From Halorubrum amylolyticum (GTDB lineage: Archaea > Halobacteriota > Halobacteria > Halobacteriales > Haloferacaceae), in NCBI RefSeq assembly GCF_004114995.1, contig NZ_SDJP01000001.1, positions 62,001 to 126,000 on the forward strand: a stretch of 64,000 bases of DNA, in the 5' to 3' direction. The notes below the pieces were generated by a model. The model saw nothing but the letters and a program-made list of their open reading frames with translations. It ran no database searches and had not been told where the DNA came from. Of the stretch, positions 43,553-51,959 are shown one piece after another; position 1 is the stretch's first letter; each line of letters starts with the position of its first letter. Position numbers and translations under genes: made by a program.

Positions 43553-44741
43553 CGTCCGCCTCCTCCTCAGTCCCTTCCCGGGTCCCCTCGTCGGCCTCGG
43601 CCTCGGTCTCCTCGCGCGCCGCCTCGATCAGGTCGGCGGCCCCCCGGTCGGCCAAGTCCGCCGCGAACTCCTCGGCGGCCTTCGCGTGCGACCGGATCGA
43701 GAGATCGCGGGTGTCGGCCACCTCCTCGGTGCCGTCGGTCGAGAGCACGCGGACGCGGGTGTGGACGTGCTCGCCCTGCACGAGCGCCGAGACGCCGATG
43801 GGGGCGACGCAGCCCCCGTTGAGTTCGCCGAGGATCGTGCGCTCGACCGTGACGGCCACCCGGGTCCGCGGGTGGTCGACCGCGGAGCGCACGTCCTCGA
43901 TCACGTCCGGATCGGTCGCGGTGACGGCGATGGCGCCCTGCCCGGCCGCGGGGACGAACTCCTCTCGGGGGAGCCGCGTCGTCTCCACCTCGTAGAACAG
44001 CTCCGAGCGCCGGAGCCCGGCCTCCGCGAGCACGATGGCGTCGTACTCCGTCTCCACCTTCCGCTCCATCGCCGAGCGCTCCAGATCGGAGAGCGAGTCG
44101 AACCACTCCTCGACGGTGCGGTCGAACTCCTCGTCGATGTCGTCGCTCTCGTCGTCGCCCTCGCCGCCGTCTCCGCCCTCGCCGCCGTCTCTGCCCTCTT
44201 CCGCCGTCATCGCGCTCTCCTCGCCCGAGGCGATCAGCCGACGCTCGTGTTCCGCCTGCAGGCGGGGCGCGAGCAGCTTCTCGATCCGGGTGTCGACGTT
44301 GCCGCGAAGGGGCTTGACCACGAGGTCGGGGCGCGCGGCCTTGATCTGGGCGGTCCGCCGGAGCGACCCGGTGCCGACCACCGAGCCCGCGGGGAGATCG
44401 TCGATGCCGAGGCCGTCGGGGTGGACGAGCACGTCGCCGGAGGGCGCGCGCTCGGGGACGCCGGCGATCACCACGTCGTCCATCCCCTCGGTGGGCACGT
44501 CCTTCAGGGAGTGGACGGCGAGGTCGGCGTCGCCGTCGAGCATCTCCTCGTCGAGCGCGCGCACGAACGCCCCCGTCCTGCCGAGGCGGTGGATCAGCTC
44601 GTCGGGGATCTGGTCGCCGCGGGTCTCGACGCGCCGGAGTTCCACGTCGCGTCGGCGGCTCGATAGGGCGTCGCGGACGGTCCCGGCCTGCCGGAGTGCC
44701 AGGTCCGACCCGCGCGTCGCGAGCCTGAGCGTATCGGTCAT
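43545..44741 (-). CDS. hemC: Hydroxymethylbilane synthase (porphobilinogen deaminase)
   Basis: A 398-residue HemC that makes hydroxymethylbilane. Motifs: LRLATRGSDLALRQAGTVRD, AVHSLKDVPTEGMDDVVIAG, the conserved GTGSLRRTAQIKAARPDL, RGNVDTRIEKL, and the dipyrromethane-cofactor cysteine near residue 310 in GELNGGCVAPIGVSA. An insertion of about 70 residues, very acidic (GEGGDGGEGDDESDDIDEEF), sits between RIEKL and YDAIVLAEAGLRR; bacterial enzymes have only a few residues there. Acidic C-terminal tail too. First gene of the operon; the ATG at 44741 has a minus-strand gcgcttttgaacgc element about 27 nt upstream. Confidence 0.94.
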   Translation of the reverse strand: MTDTLRLATRGSDLALRQAGTVRDALSSRRRDVELRRVETRGDQIPDELIHRLGRTGAFVRALDEEMLDGDADLAVHSLKDVPTEGMDDVVIAGVPERAPSGDVLVHPDGLGIDDLPAGSVVGTGSLRRTAQIKAARPDLVVKPLRGNVDTRIEKLLAPRLQAEHERRLIASGEESAMTAEEGRDGGEGGDGGEGDDESDDIDEEFDRTVEEWFDSLSDLERSAMERKVETEYDAIVLAEAGLRRSELFYEVETTRLPREEFVPAAGQGAIAVTATDPDVIEDVRSAVDHPRTRVAVTVERTILGELNGGCVAPIGVSALVQGEHVHTRVRVLSTDGTEEVADTRDLSIRSHAKAAEEFAADLADRGAADLIEAAREETEAEADEGTREGTEEEADDE

Positions 44742-44803
44742 ACCCGAACCGAGGTCCCCCGCGTTCAAAAGCGCACTAGTTCGGCCGTGACCTGAAGCCA
44801 TTT

Positions 44804-45697
44804 ATGGTCGTTCGACAACTGGTCAACCGTCTGTTACCCGAAGAGGCCAGCAACTTCCCGAAGCGGGGTCTCGGCACGGGCGACGCGTTCGACGAACTGA
44901 ACACACAACTCGATCGGATCGGTGGAACTCATCTTTTCGTTATCGACGAAATCGACCACCTCGACGATGCAAACACACTCTTGTACGAGCTGCCGCGGGC
45001 ACGCGCGAACAATTACATCTCGGAGGCACTCGTCGGTATCGTCGGCATTAGCAACGACTACACGTTTCGCCAGTCGCTGTCGCCGAAGGTCAAAGACACG
45101 CTGATGGAGACGGAGATCTCGTTCAGCCCGTACGACGCGGGCGAACTCCAAACGATCCTTCGTCACCGGGCGGAGAAAGCGTTCGTTGACGGTGTCTGTG
45201 ACCAGTCGGCTATCGCGAAGGCGGCGGCACTCGCCGCACAGGACATGGGGAACGCACGGCAAGCAATCGACTTTCTCCGTGTTGGATCCGAAGTCGCAGA
45301 ACGGGAGGGTGACCGACATGTGATCGACGATCACATTGAGCGGGCACGGACGCTCGTCCAGCGGGGCCGTCTCCAGAACAAGATCCGTGATCAGACCGAG
45401 AACGCCCAGTATATTCTCGAAGCGATCGCTACGCTGGCCAAGGAAGATGAACTTCCGGCACGATCCAAGGAGGTCCAGACGGTATACGAGACCGTTGCCG
45501 ACGCCCACGGGGCGTCACCGTTGACGACGCTAAAAAGCGTGCAGGACCACCTCTCCGATCTCCATATGCTCGGCTTTCTCATCCGGCACGAACAGAATCA
45601 GGGCCGAAGTGGCGGACAGTACTACGAGTACGAACTGGATCTCGATCCGAACATCGTTGTCGAAACACGGAAGAAGATCGCTGAGCAGACCCGCTGA
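44804..45697 (+). pseudogene. Orc1/Cdc6 replication initiator missing its Walker A half
   Basis: The 297 residues match the C-terminal two thirds of haloarchaeal plasmid/accessory Orc1/Cdc6. Walker B is LFVIDEIDHLDDANTLLYEL; sensor 1 lies in VGISNDYTFRQSL. The conserved SPKVKDTLMETEISFSPYDA follows, then sensor 2 in MGNARQAIDFLRVGSEV, and a C-terminal winged helix (DHLSDLHMLGFLIRHEQ). Normal proteins have about 100-130 more N-terminal residues with the Walker A P-loop. Here an in-frame TAG at 44777 and the hemC promoter region occupy that place. Codon use is visibly less GC-biased than the neighbours. I take it as a 5'-truncated gene, though the remaining frame is intact and could be expressed as a DNA-binding fragment. 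Confidence 0.85.
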
Positions 45698-46012
45698 GTG
45701 GGTTTTTTGATCGTAAGTCTGCAAGTAGATACAGAACCGAAGAACAGACGAAACGTACTCTCCGTATTTCACAGAACAGACGAAACGTACTCTCCGTATT
45801 TCACAGAACAGACGAAACGTACTCCCTTAGTATGTGGACGAGATCACTTTCGAGTCTAGCGAAGAACACACGAAACGTACTCTCTTGTATGAGAGGTCAC
45901 AACGGGGTTGATAAGGCCGAACCGGCTGTGAGGTTCACCAAATACACCTCCGAGACACTGGCAACACGTACCGGACCGAAGGTGTGTTAGTGCTCGGGAC
46001 CCAGATCCGGGT
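45698..46012. repeat. AT-rich iteron-like array, possible replication-origin remnant
   Basis: The core gaacagacgaaacgtactc occurs at 45742, 45774 and 45806 (exactly 32 bp apart) and as gaacacacgaaacgtactc at 45864. Copies 1 and 2 share a full 32-bp unit. The array directly follows the truncated Orc1/Cdc6 gene and is AT-richer than the chromosome around it. This is the arrangement expected of initiator-binding repeats at an archaeal origin, but binding and activity are inferred. The rest of the spacer (45890-46012) holds the sufS upstream region and nothing else recognisable. Confidence 0.7.
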
Positions 46013-47290
46013 ATGGGAGTTCAGGAACAGTACCCGTTCGACGTCGAGGCCGTCCGCGCCGATTTCCCGATCCTCGACCGGAAGGTCGGCGGCGATCCGG
46101 AGTCGCCGGGCGAGGGCGCGGGCGACGACACCCCGCTCGTCTACCTCGACAGCGCGGCGACCTCGCACACGCCGGACGCGGTCGTCGACACGATCGCGGA
46201 CTACTACCGCGGCTACAACGCCAACGTCCACCGCGGGATCCACCAGCTGAGCCAGGAGGCCTCCGTCGCCTACGAGCGGGCCCACGACACCGTCGCCGAC
46301 TTCGTCGGCGCGTCGGGCCGCGAGGAGATCGTCTTTACGAAGAACACCACGGAGGCGATGAACGTCGTCGCGTACGCGTGGGGGCTCGAGGAGCTCGGCC
46401 CGGACGACAACGTCGTCCTCACGCAGATGGAGCACCACTCGTCGCTGGTGACGTGGCAGCAGATCGGCAAGCGCACCGGCGCCGACGTGCGGTTCATCGA
46501 GGTGAACGACGAGGGGCGGCTCGACATGGAGCACGCTGCAGAGCTCATCGACGACGACACGCAGATGGTGTCGGTCGTCCACGTCTCGAACACGCTGGGC
46601 ACGGTCAACCCGATCCCCGAGATCGCGGCGATGGCCCACGACCACGACGCGTACGTCTTCGCGGACGGCGCGCAGTCGGTGCCGACTCGACCGGTCGACG
46701 TCGACGATCTCGGCGTCGACTTCCTCGCCTTCTCCGGCCACAAGATGTGCGGTCCGACCGGCATCGGGGCGCTGTACGGCCGCGAGGAGATCTTAGCGGA
46801 GATGCAGCCGTACCTCTACGGCGGCGACATGATCCGGCGCGTCTCCTTCGAGGACTCCACGTGGGAGGACCTCCCGTGGAAGTTCGAGGCCGGCACGCCC
46901 TCGATCGCGCAGGGGATCGCGTTCGCGGCCGCGATCGAGTACTTGGAGGCGATCGGCATGGAGAACGTGCAGGCCCACGAGGACCTGCTGGCGGAGTACG
47001 CGTACGACGAGCTGACCGCCCTCGGCGGCGTGGAGATCTACGGCCCGCCGGGCCACGACCGCGGCGGGCTCGTCGCGTTCAACGTCGAGGGCGTCCACGC
47101 CCACGACCTCTCCAGCATCCTCAACGACTACGGCGTCGCGATCCGCGCCGGCGACCACTGTACCCAGCCGCTCCACGACGAGCTGGGCGTCGCCGCCTCC
47201 GCGCGCGCCTCCTTCTACCTCTACAACACCGTCGAGGAGGTCGACGCCCTCGTCGAGGCCGTCGGCGAGGCCCGCGATCTGTTCGCGTAG
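46013..47290 (+). CDS. sufS: Cysteine desulfurase SufS
   Basis: A 425-residue class II (SufS-type) PLP cysteine desulfurase that supplies sulfur for Fe-S assembly. It has the N-terminal YPFDVEAVRADFPIL, AHDTVADFVGASGREEIVFT, the PLP lysine in FSGHKMCGPTG (about K244), and the persulfide cysteine in IRAGDHCTQPLHDELG (about C383). A short insertion (GGDPESPGEGAGDD) near residue 25 is acidic. sufU lies about 960 nt downstream with a receiver gene between them. Confidence 0.95.
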   Translation: MGVQEQYPFDVEAVRADFPILDRKVGGDPESPGEGAGDDTPLVYLDSAATSHTPDAVVDTIADYYRGYNANVHRGIHQLSQEASVAYERAHDTVADFVGASGREEIVFTKNTTEAMNVVAYAWGLEELGPDDNVVLTQMEHHSSLVTWQQIGKRTGADVRFIEVNDEGRLDMEHAAELIDDDTQMVSVVHVSNTLGTVNPIPEIAAMAHDHDAYVFADGAQSVPTRPVDVDDLGVDFLAFSGHKMCGPTGIGALYGREEILAEMQPYLYGGDMIRRVSFEDSTWEDLPWKFEAGTPSIAQGIAFAAAIEYLEAIGMENVQAHEDLLAEYAYDELTALGGVEIYGPPGHDRGGLVAFNVEGVHAHDLSSILNDYGVAIRAGDHCTQPLHDELGVAASARASFYLYNTVEEVDALVEAVGEARDLFA

Positions 47291-47592
47291 GTCTGCCGGA
47301 CCGTCCCGGATCGCGTTCGACCTCGCGCCGACAGCACGCCCCGGCCGACAGCACGCCTCGCCGTCGTCGGGCTCGGTTCCGCTCTCGGCCCGCTCCGGTC
47401 CCGCGGTTTCGGCTTCCGTGTCGCTTCCGCTCCGTTCACTCTCCGCTGACACTCCGCTATCGGCCGATACGGGCCGTGACAACGGTGATCGCGCAATGAT
47501 TAATATCCCGCCGCCCGACACATCAACTGAAGAAGAATAACAACGCACGTTGTGTCTCCCTTCGACGAGCTGTCGCCCGCCACCCAACCCAC
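47291..47592. other. Spacer after sufS with a short tandem repeat
   Basis: 302 bp without a credible gene. A 17-bp unit (gccgacagcacgccccg, second copy ending cctcg) is duplicated at 47327-47343 and 47344-47360, about 36 nt after the sufS stop. Near 47498-47540 the sequence becomes AT-richer (gattaatatcccgcc, aagaagaataacaacgc) and probably holds the promoter of the receiver gene. Confidence 0.5.
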
Positions 47593-48174
47593 ATGACTGA
47601 CGACGAACAACCCGCCGTGTCCGACCCTGCAGAGACGAGTTCGAAGACCACCGCGACCGATCCCGCCGGCTCCACCGATCCCGCCGGCTCCACCGGCTCG
47701 GTCGGTCCGGACGACGGTTCGATCGTCTCCGACGGCGGGCCGATCGCGGTCCTTCACGTCGAGCCCGATCCGCGGTCGACGGAGCTGCTGGCGGCGTTCG
47801 CGGAGCGCGTCTCGGACCGCCTGTCGGTCCGGTCGGTCGACCGGCTGGACGCGGCGTATGACGCCGTCGACGGAGCGGACTGCGTGATCACCGAACAGCG
47901 GCTCCCCGACGGGTCCGGCGTGGAGCTCGTCGAGCGGCTCCGCCGCGAGGGGCGAACCCTCCCGGTGGTGTTCCACACCACCTGTCGCGAGGCCGGGGCG
48001 GAGGCGCGGGCGTTCGGCGCCGGCGCGGACGCGTACTTCGAGAAGCGGTCCGAGCGCGGGCAGTACGACCGGCTCCTCGACCGCCTCCTGTCGATCGTGG
48101 CCGACCGCCGTTCCCGCCCCTCGGCGACGACCGCCGCGGGCGGATTCCCGGAAACGACCCGGTCGGAGGAGTAG
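47593..48174 (+). CDS. Receiver-domain protein with Glu at the phosphorylation site
   Basis: A 193-residue protein with a disordered 48-residue leader (including the near repeat TDPAGSTDPAGSTGS) and one CheY-like receiver (about 50-160). Aligned to the family, VLHVEPDP is the acidic pocket, HTTCREAG carries the conserved Thr, and AYFEKRS carries the conserved Lys. The phospho-acceptor position, normally D in a 'vi[ST]D.rLPdG' motif, is E101 (DCVITEQRLPDGSG). No output domain follows. It lies between sufS and sufU, so a role in tuning Fe-S supply is possible but only by position. Confidence 0.8.
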   Translation: MTDDEQPAVSDPAETSSKTTATDPAGSTDPAGSTGSVGPDDGSIVSDGGPIAVLHVEPDPRSTELLAAFAERVSDRLSVRSVDRLDAAYDAVDGADCVITEQRLPDGSGVELVERLRREGRTLPVVFHTTCREAGAEARAFGAGADAYFEKRSERGQYDRLLDRLLSIVADRRSRPSATTAAGGFPETTRSEE

Positions 48175-48210
48175 CCCTCTCGTCCCGACGGAGCCCTCTC
48201 GTCCCGACGG
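48173..48210. repeat. 19-bp tandem duplication at a stop codon
   Basis: agccctctcgtcccgacgg occurs twice back to back (48173-48191 and 48192-48210). The first copy begins inside the TAG stop codon of the receiver-protein gene. Confidence 0.85.
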
Positions 48211-48247
48211 AACCCTTTTGACTCGCACGGACCTACTCGTGACCGAT

Positions 48248-48670
48248 ATGGGACTGGGCTCGGACATGTACCGGCAGCAGATCCTCGACCACTACAAGAA
48301 CCCGCGCAACTACGGGGAACTCGAGGACCCCGACTTCACGCACGTCGGCGAGAACCCCTCCTGCGGCGACACGATCCAGATGCAGGTCGCCCTCGACGAC
48401 GCGGGCGAGACGATCGACGCGGTGCGGTTCACCGGCGACGGCTGCGCCATCTCGATGGCCTCGGCGAGCATGCTCTCCGAGCGCCTTCACGGGATGTCGA
48501 TCGAGCAGCTCGACGCGCTCGACACCGACGACGTCACCGAGATGCTCGGCGTCGACATCTCCCCGATGCGCGTGAAGTGCGCGGTGCTCGGCCGGCAGGT
48601 CGCGCAGGACGGCTCGAAGATCCACCGCGGCGAGCTCGACCCCGACGACCGCACGAAGACCGAGGAGTAG
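48248..48670 (+). CDS. sufU: Fe-S cluster scaffold SufU/IscU-like
   Basis: A 140-residue scaffold with the three cluster-ligating cysteines and the stabilising aspartate. These are C39 and D41 in NPSCGDTI, C66 in TGDGCAISMASASM, and C111 in MRVKCAVLGRQ. The YRQQILDHYKNPRNYGELED N-terminus is characteristic of SufU. It works with SufS (upstream) to assemble Fe-S clusters. I start at the ATG at 48248; an upstream in-frame ATG at 48218 would add ten residues, and MYRQQ is another option. Confidence 0.93.
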   Translation: MGLGSDMYRQQILDHYKNPRNYGELEDPDFTHVGENPSCGDTIQMQVALDDAGETIDAVRFTGDGCAISMASASMLSERLHGMSIEQLDALDTDDVTEMLGVDISPMRVKCAVLGRQVAQDGSKIHRGELDPDDRTKTEE

Positions 48671-48771
48671 GCTCTCCGTCCGCCCGTCTCGCCCCTCCCC
48701 GCTTGCCTCGATCGGCTCCGCCCCGTCCCGAGCCCACCGGACTTTTGCTCGTGAGCCACGTTCGTCCCCGT

Positions 48772-49437
48772 ATGAGCGACGGGTTCGACAAGGAGGCCGA
48801 ACGCGAGAAGCTCCGCGAGAAGTTCGCGGAGGACGAACAGGAGCGCGAACACACCCAGCGGATGTCCGAACTGCTGTTGCAGGGCGCGACGATGACGAAC
48901 CGCCACTGCGACGACTGCGGCGACCCCATCTTCCGCCACGACGGGCAGGAGTTCTGTCCGACGTGTCAGGCGACCGGGTCGGGCGAGGAGGCGCAGGCGG
49001 ACTCGCCGGCGGACACACGGGGTGACTCGCCGGCGGACGCGCAGACCGCCGACGGCGACGAGATCCCGCCGCGGGGAGACGCCCGAGACGCGTCGGCGCC
49101 GCCGGCGCGGTCGTCCCCCGCAAACGCGAGCCGAGACCCGAGGGACACGGGCGCCACGAGCCGGAACCCGAGGCGTCCGACTGCGGCGGAGCAGAGCGCC
49201 GTGAACCCGAAGGCGGCGTCGTCACCGGCGAACGCCGAGGAGTCCGGCGGGGACCCGACCGCGACCCCGCCGACCGACCCCGCCGGATCGGGGACCGTCG
49301 CCGACGCCCGCGCGTCGCTGACGCGGACGCTGGCGCGGTTCGCCCGCGCGGCCGAGGAGACGGACGACCCGCGGCGCGCCCGCGACCACCTGCGGGCGGC
49401 CCGCGAGGCGGCGGAGGCGCTGGCGGCGCTGGACTGA
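48772..49437 (+). CDS. Zinc-ribbon protein of the Sjogren autoantigen (SSSCA1/p27) family
   Basis: A 221-residue protein. A charged helix (EAEREKLREKFAEDEQERE) leads into a zinc ribbon with C46, C49, C62 and C65 (HCDDCGDPIFRHDGQEFCPT, then CQ). A long Pro/Ala/Ser/Asp disordered region follows, then a C-terminal helix (ASLTRTLARFARAAEETDDP, ARDHLRAAREAAEALAALD). The N-terminal part is the archaeal version of the SSSCA1 domain, whose function is unclear. Start at the ATG at 48772 (MSDGFDKEAE). Confidence 0.85.
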   Translation: MSDGFDKEAEREKLREKFAEDEQEREHTQRMSELLLQGATMTNRHCDDCGDPIFRHDGQEFCPTCQATGSGEEAQADSPADTRGDSPADAQTADGDEIPPRGDARDASAPPARSSPANASRDPRDTGATSRNPRRPTAAEQSAVNPKAASSPANAEESGGDPTATPPTDPAGSGTVADARASLTRTLARFARAAEETDDPRRARDHLRAAREAAEALAALD

Positions 49438-49447
49438 CCCCGTTACC

Positions 49448-50041
49448 TCAGCGCTCGAAGACGAGCCCGTAGTGGTACGGCGGGAGGTCGACCTCCCGCG
49501 CGAGGCGCAGATCGCTCGCGTCCTCGACGGCCCGACGGGTCGCCTCCGGCGGAACGCGCAGGTCGGTGGGCGGCCCCCGGGGTTCGCCGCCGATCGCCGT
49601 CTCCTCGCGCGGCATATCGCGCCAGTTCACCACGGCGAACCGGCCGTCGACGGCGAGCGCGGCGGCGACGCTCTCGACGAACGCGGCGCGGTCCTCGATC
49701 CCGTGGAACGCGTTCGCGAGCAGCGCGAAGTCGGCGGGCTCGGGGAGCAGCTTCGGGAGCGCCCGCGCGTCCCCCTCGACGGGGGCGACGTTGTCGATCC
49801 CCTGATCCGCCGCGAGCGCGTCGAGATCGGCGAGCAGCGACCCGTCGATGTCGACCGCGTACACCGTCGCCGGATCGGCGATCCGCGCCGCGGGCAGCGC
49901 GAAGTACCCGTTTCCGCTGCCGACCTCGACGGCGCGGTCCCCGGGCGCGAGCCCGAGCCGCCGCAGGGTGGCGCCCGGCGTCGGCCACACCCGTCCCCAC
50001 CAGTCCCAGTCCGGCTGTCCCGTGTTCCGGAAGCGGTCCAT
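49448..50041 (-). CDS. Class I SAM-dependent methyltransferase
   Basis: A 197-residue methyltransferase with motif I at AVEVGSGNGYFALPAARI, the acidic loop VYAVDIDGSLLADLDALA, motif IV DFALLANAFHGIED, and DGRFAVVNWRDMPREE. The WDWWGRVWPTPGATLRRLGL opening resembles UbiE/YdiO-type arsenite or small-molecule methyltransferases. Substrate unknown. Start at the ATG at 50041 (MDRFRNTGQPDWD). It ends 10 nt from the convergent zinc-ribbon gene. Confidence 0.85.
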   Translation of the reverse strand: MDRFRNTGQPDWDWWGRVWPTPGATLRRLGLAPGDRAVEVGSGNGYFALPAARIADPATVYAVDIDGSLLADLDALAADQGIDNVAPVEGDARALPKLLPEPADFALLANAFHGIEDRAAFVESVAAALAVDGRFAVVNWRDMPREETAIGGEPRGPPTDLRVPPEATRRAVEDASDLRLAREVDLPPYHYGLVFER

Positions 50042-50136
50042 GGCCGGACGTGGGACGCAGGGCGAGTTAGCGATTGGGATCGCGTACCACCCGTCACCTC
50101 GCACGGGCGACAGGTCTTTACCCCAGTCAACAACAC

Positions 50137-51846
50137 ATGGCTCGTATGGACGTGGACCGCTTCGAGGGAGTCCAGTCGGCGATCGCCGGCCGGACCGAGC
50201 TGGCTTCCGAACCGGGGGCGGCCGCGGTCCCCTTCGAGGCCGTCGAGGGTGTCGGGGGCGTCGTCGGCATCACCGGGGAGTCCGGGACGACGCTGCTCGT
50301 CGCCGCGGTCGGGGCCGCGGTGCTTCTCGCCGCCGCGGCCGGGGCGTTGGTCGCGTACCGCCGCCGGAACGCCGGCTCGCTCGGCGGGCCGTCGGGGTCC
50401 GCGCGTGGCGACGGCCCCTCGGGCGGTGTCGGCGGTGCGACCGCGGCGAGCGACCCGGAGGCGAGCGAGCCGAGGGAGACGAACGGGGCGGACGAGGAAC
50501 GCGAGCCGAACGCGGAACACGGACCGAACGCCGGCGACGCGAGCGCGGCGTTCGACGACCGGGTCGGCGAACGGACTCTCGACCGACTGGAACCGGCCGC
50601 GCCGGACGCGGTCGCGCGGGTCCGCGACCGGTTCCCGCTCGACCGGAACGCGGGACCGGGCACGGTCGACGCGATGGAGCGCGACCTCCGACAGGCGATC
50701 GAGGACGCGCTCGACGAGGGACGGTTCGACCCGACCGTGACCTCGTCGCTCGGCGGGACCTACGACGTGGTGAACCTGCCGGGGCGGTTCCGCGAACTGA
50801 CGGTCCCGCCCGGCGGCGAGACGGTCCACGTGGCGGACTTGGAAACCGTCGTCCGGGACGCGCTCGCCGACCGCGGCCTGCACGAAACCGCTCGGACCGT
50901 CGCGGCGGTCCACGAGCACTGTCGCGACATCGAGTCGCACGTCCGCCGCCGGGAGGAGTCGTACCTCGACGAGCGGCACGAGGCGGAGCGCACCCTCGCG
51001 GACGTCCGGGAGATGACCGACCGCTTCGACGGCGCGCTCGCCGACCGGGTGCGGGAGTTCGTCGTCGACGGGCGCCACCAGGCGCTTCCCGGAGTCCGCG
51101 ATATCGAGCGCCGGCTCGACGCCGCGGACCGGTCGCTCCACGCCTGCGCGTTCGACGACGCCGACCGGGCGGTCCGCGACGCGCGGCGGGCCGGCGACGA
51201 CCTGCTGCTGGCCGTCGACTTCCTCGGCGGCGTCACCGGCACGATCGACCACGGGAGGGGCCGCGTCGGCGTCCCGGACGGCGTGGCCGACGCGTTCGTC
51301 GACGACCTCGTCCCGATCCTCGACCGGCAGTACGCCGTGGGGGTCGAACGCGACGGGGACGAGCTCGTCGTCACCGGCGGTAGAGGGTCCCCGCAGTCCG
51401 GCGGTGAGGGACGCTCGCGGTCCGGCAACGACGCGTCCTCCGCCCCCGGTGAGAGGGAGTCCGGTTCCGGCCGCGAGGCGTCTGACGCCTCCTCGTCGAT
51501 CGGATCGGCGGGCGGAACGGGGCGGGAGGAGAGCGGGGGCCGCGAACAGCTCACGCCGGACGCGGTCGCGGACGAGATCCTCTTCGTGCTCCGGGAGCTC
51601 GACGGCCGGGGCGGGAGCGGCGCCGTCGAGTGCCAGACCGAACGGCTCCCCGACGCGGTGGCGCGCCGCGAGGTGATCGAACCGCTGGCGACGTTCTGCC
51701 GGCGACAGACGGACCTCGTCGCGTCGGTGACGCTACAGGAGAACGCGCCGCCCGGGTTCTTCGAGGTCGAGTTCAGCGAGGGGACCGCCGCGTCCGCCGG
51801 TCTCGACGCGCTCCGGGATCGGTTCACGGAGCGACACGGGGGGTAG
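50137..51846 (+). CDS. Single-span membrane protein with helical cytoplasmic domain (tubulin-cluster gene 1)
   Basis: A 569-residue protein with a single strong span (TTLLVAAVGAAVLLAAAAGA, then LVAYRRR) at about residues 51-73. The basic RRR after it places the long C-terminal part inside the cell. The rest is acidic and largely helical or coiled-coil (VDAMERDLRQAIEDALDEG; ARRAGDDLLLAVDFLGG) with two Gly/Ser linkers. The layout (membrane anchor, linker, helical domain) recurs in the cluster genes at 53806 and 58552. It precedes the first tubulin-like gene by 113 nt. I do not recognise a family. The start is the ATG at 50137 or 50146 (MARMDVDRFEG). Confidence 0.75.
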   Translation: MARMDVDRFEGVQSAIAGRTELASEPGAAAVPFEAVEGVGGVVGITGESGTTLLVAAVGAAVLLAAAAGALVAYRRRNAGSLGGPSGSARGDGPSGGVGGATAASDPEASEPRETNGADEEREPNAEHGPNAGDASAAFDDRVGERTLDRLEPAAPDAVARVRDRFPLDRNAGPGTVDAMERDLRQAIEDALDEGRFDPTVTSSLGGTYDVVNLPGRFRELTVPPGGETVHVADLETVVRDALADRGLHETARTVAAVHEHCRDIESHVRRREESYLDERHEAERTLADVREMTDRFDGALADRVREFVVDGRHQALPGVRDIERRLDAADRSLHACAFDDADRAVRDARRAGDDLLLAVDFLGGVTGTIDHGRGRVGVPDGVADAFVDDLVPILDRQYAVGVERDGDELVVTGGRGSPQSGGEGRSRSGNDASSAPGERESGSGREASDASSSIGSAGGTGREESGGREQLTPDAVADEILFVLRELDGRGGSGAVECQTERLPDAVARREVIEPLATFCRRQTDLVASVTLQENAPPGFFEVEFSEGTAASAGLDALRDRFTERHGG

Positions 51847-51920
51847 GCGGGAGGGAGCACCGGCAAAATCGTGTCAGGTTCCGGCAACGAAAACGGGCGC
51901 AACCGGCCGCGTCCGCAATG

Positions 51921-51929
51921 TTTTATGTA
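51921..51929 (+). promoter_or_regulatory. TATA-like box of the first tubulin-like gene
   Basis: ttttatgta sits about 35 nt before the ATG at 51960, placing a transcription start about 8-10 nt upstream of the start codon. It indicates that this gene can be transcribed separately from the preceding membrane-protein gene. Confidence 0.4.
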
Positions 51930-51959
51930 TCTCCGTCACTCCCGATACCGTATCCGAAC

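Noticed and set aside
44804..46012. Complete integrated plasmid or IS element around the Orc fragment
   Set aside because: No transposase, integrase, terminal inverted repeats or target duplications are visible. Only the truncated initiator and repeats remain, so I call it a remnant.
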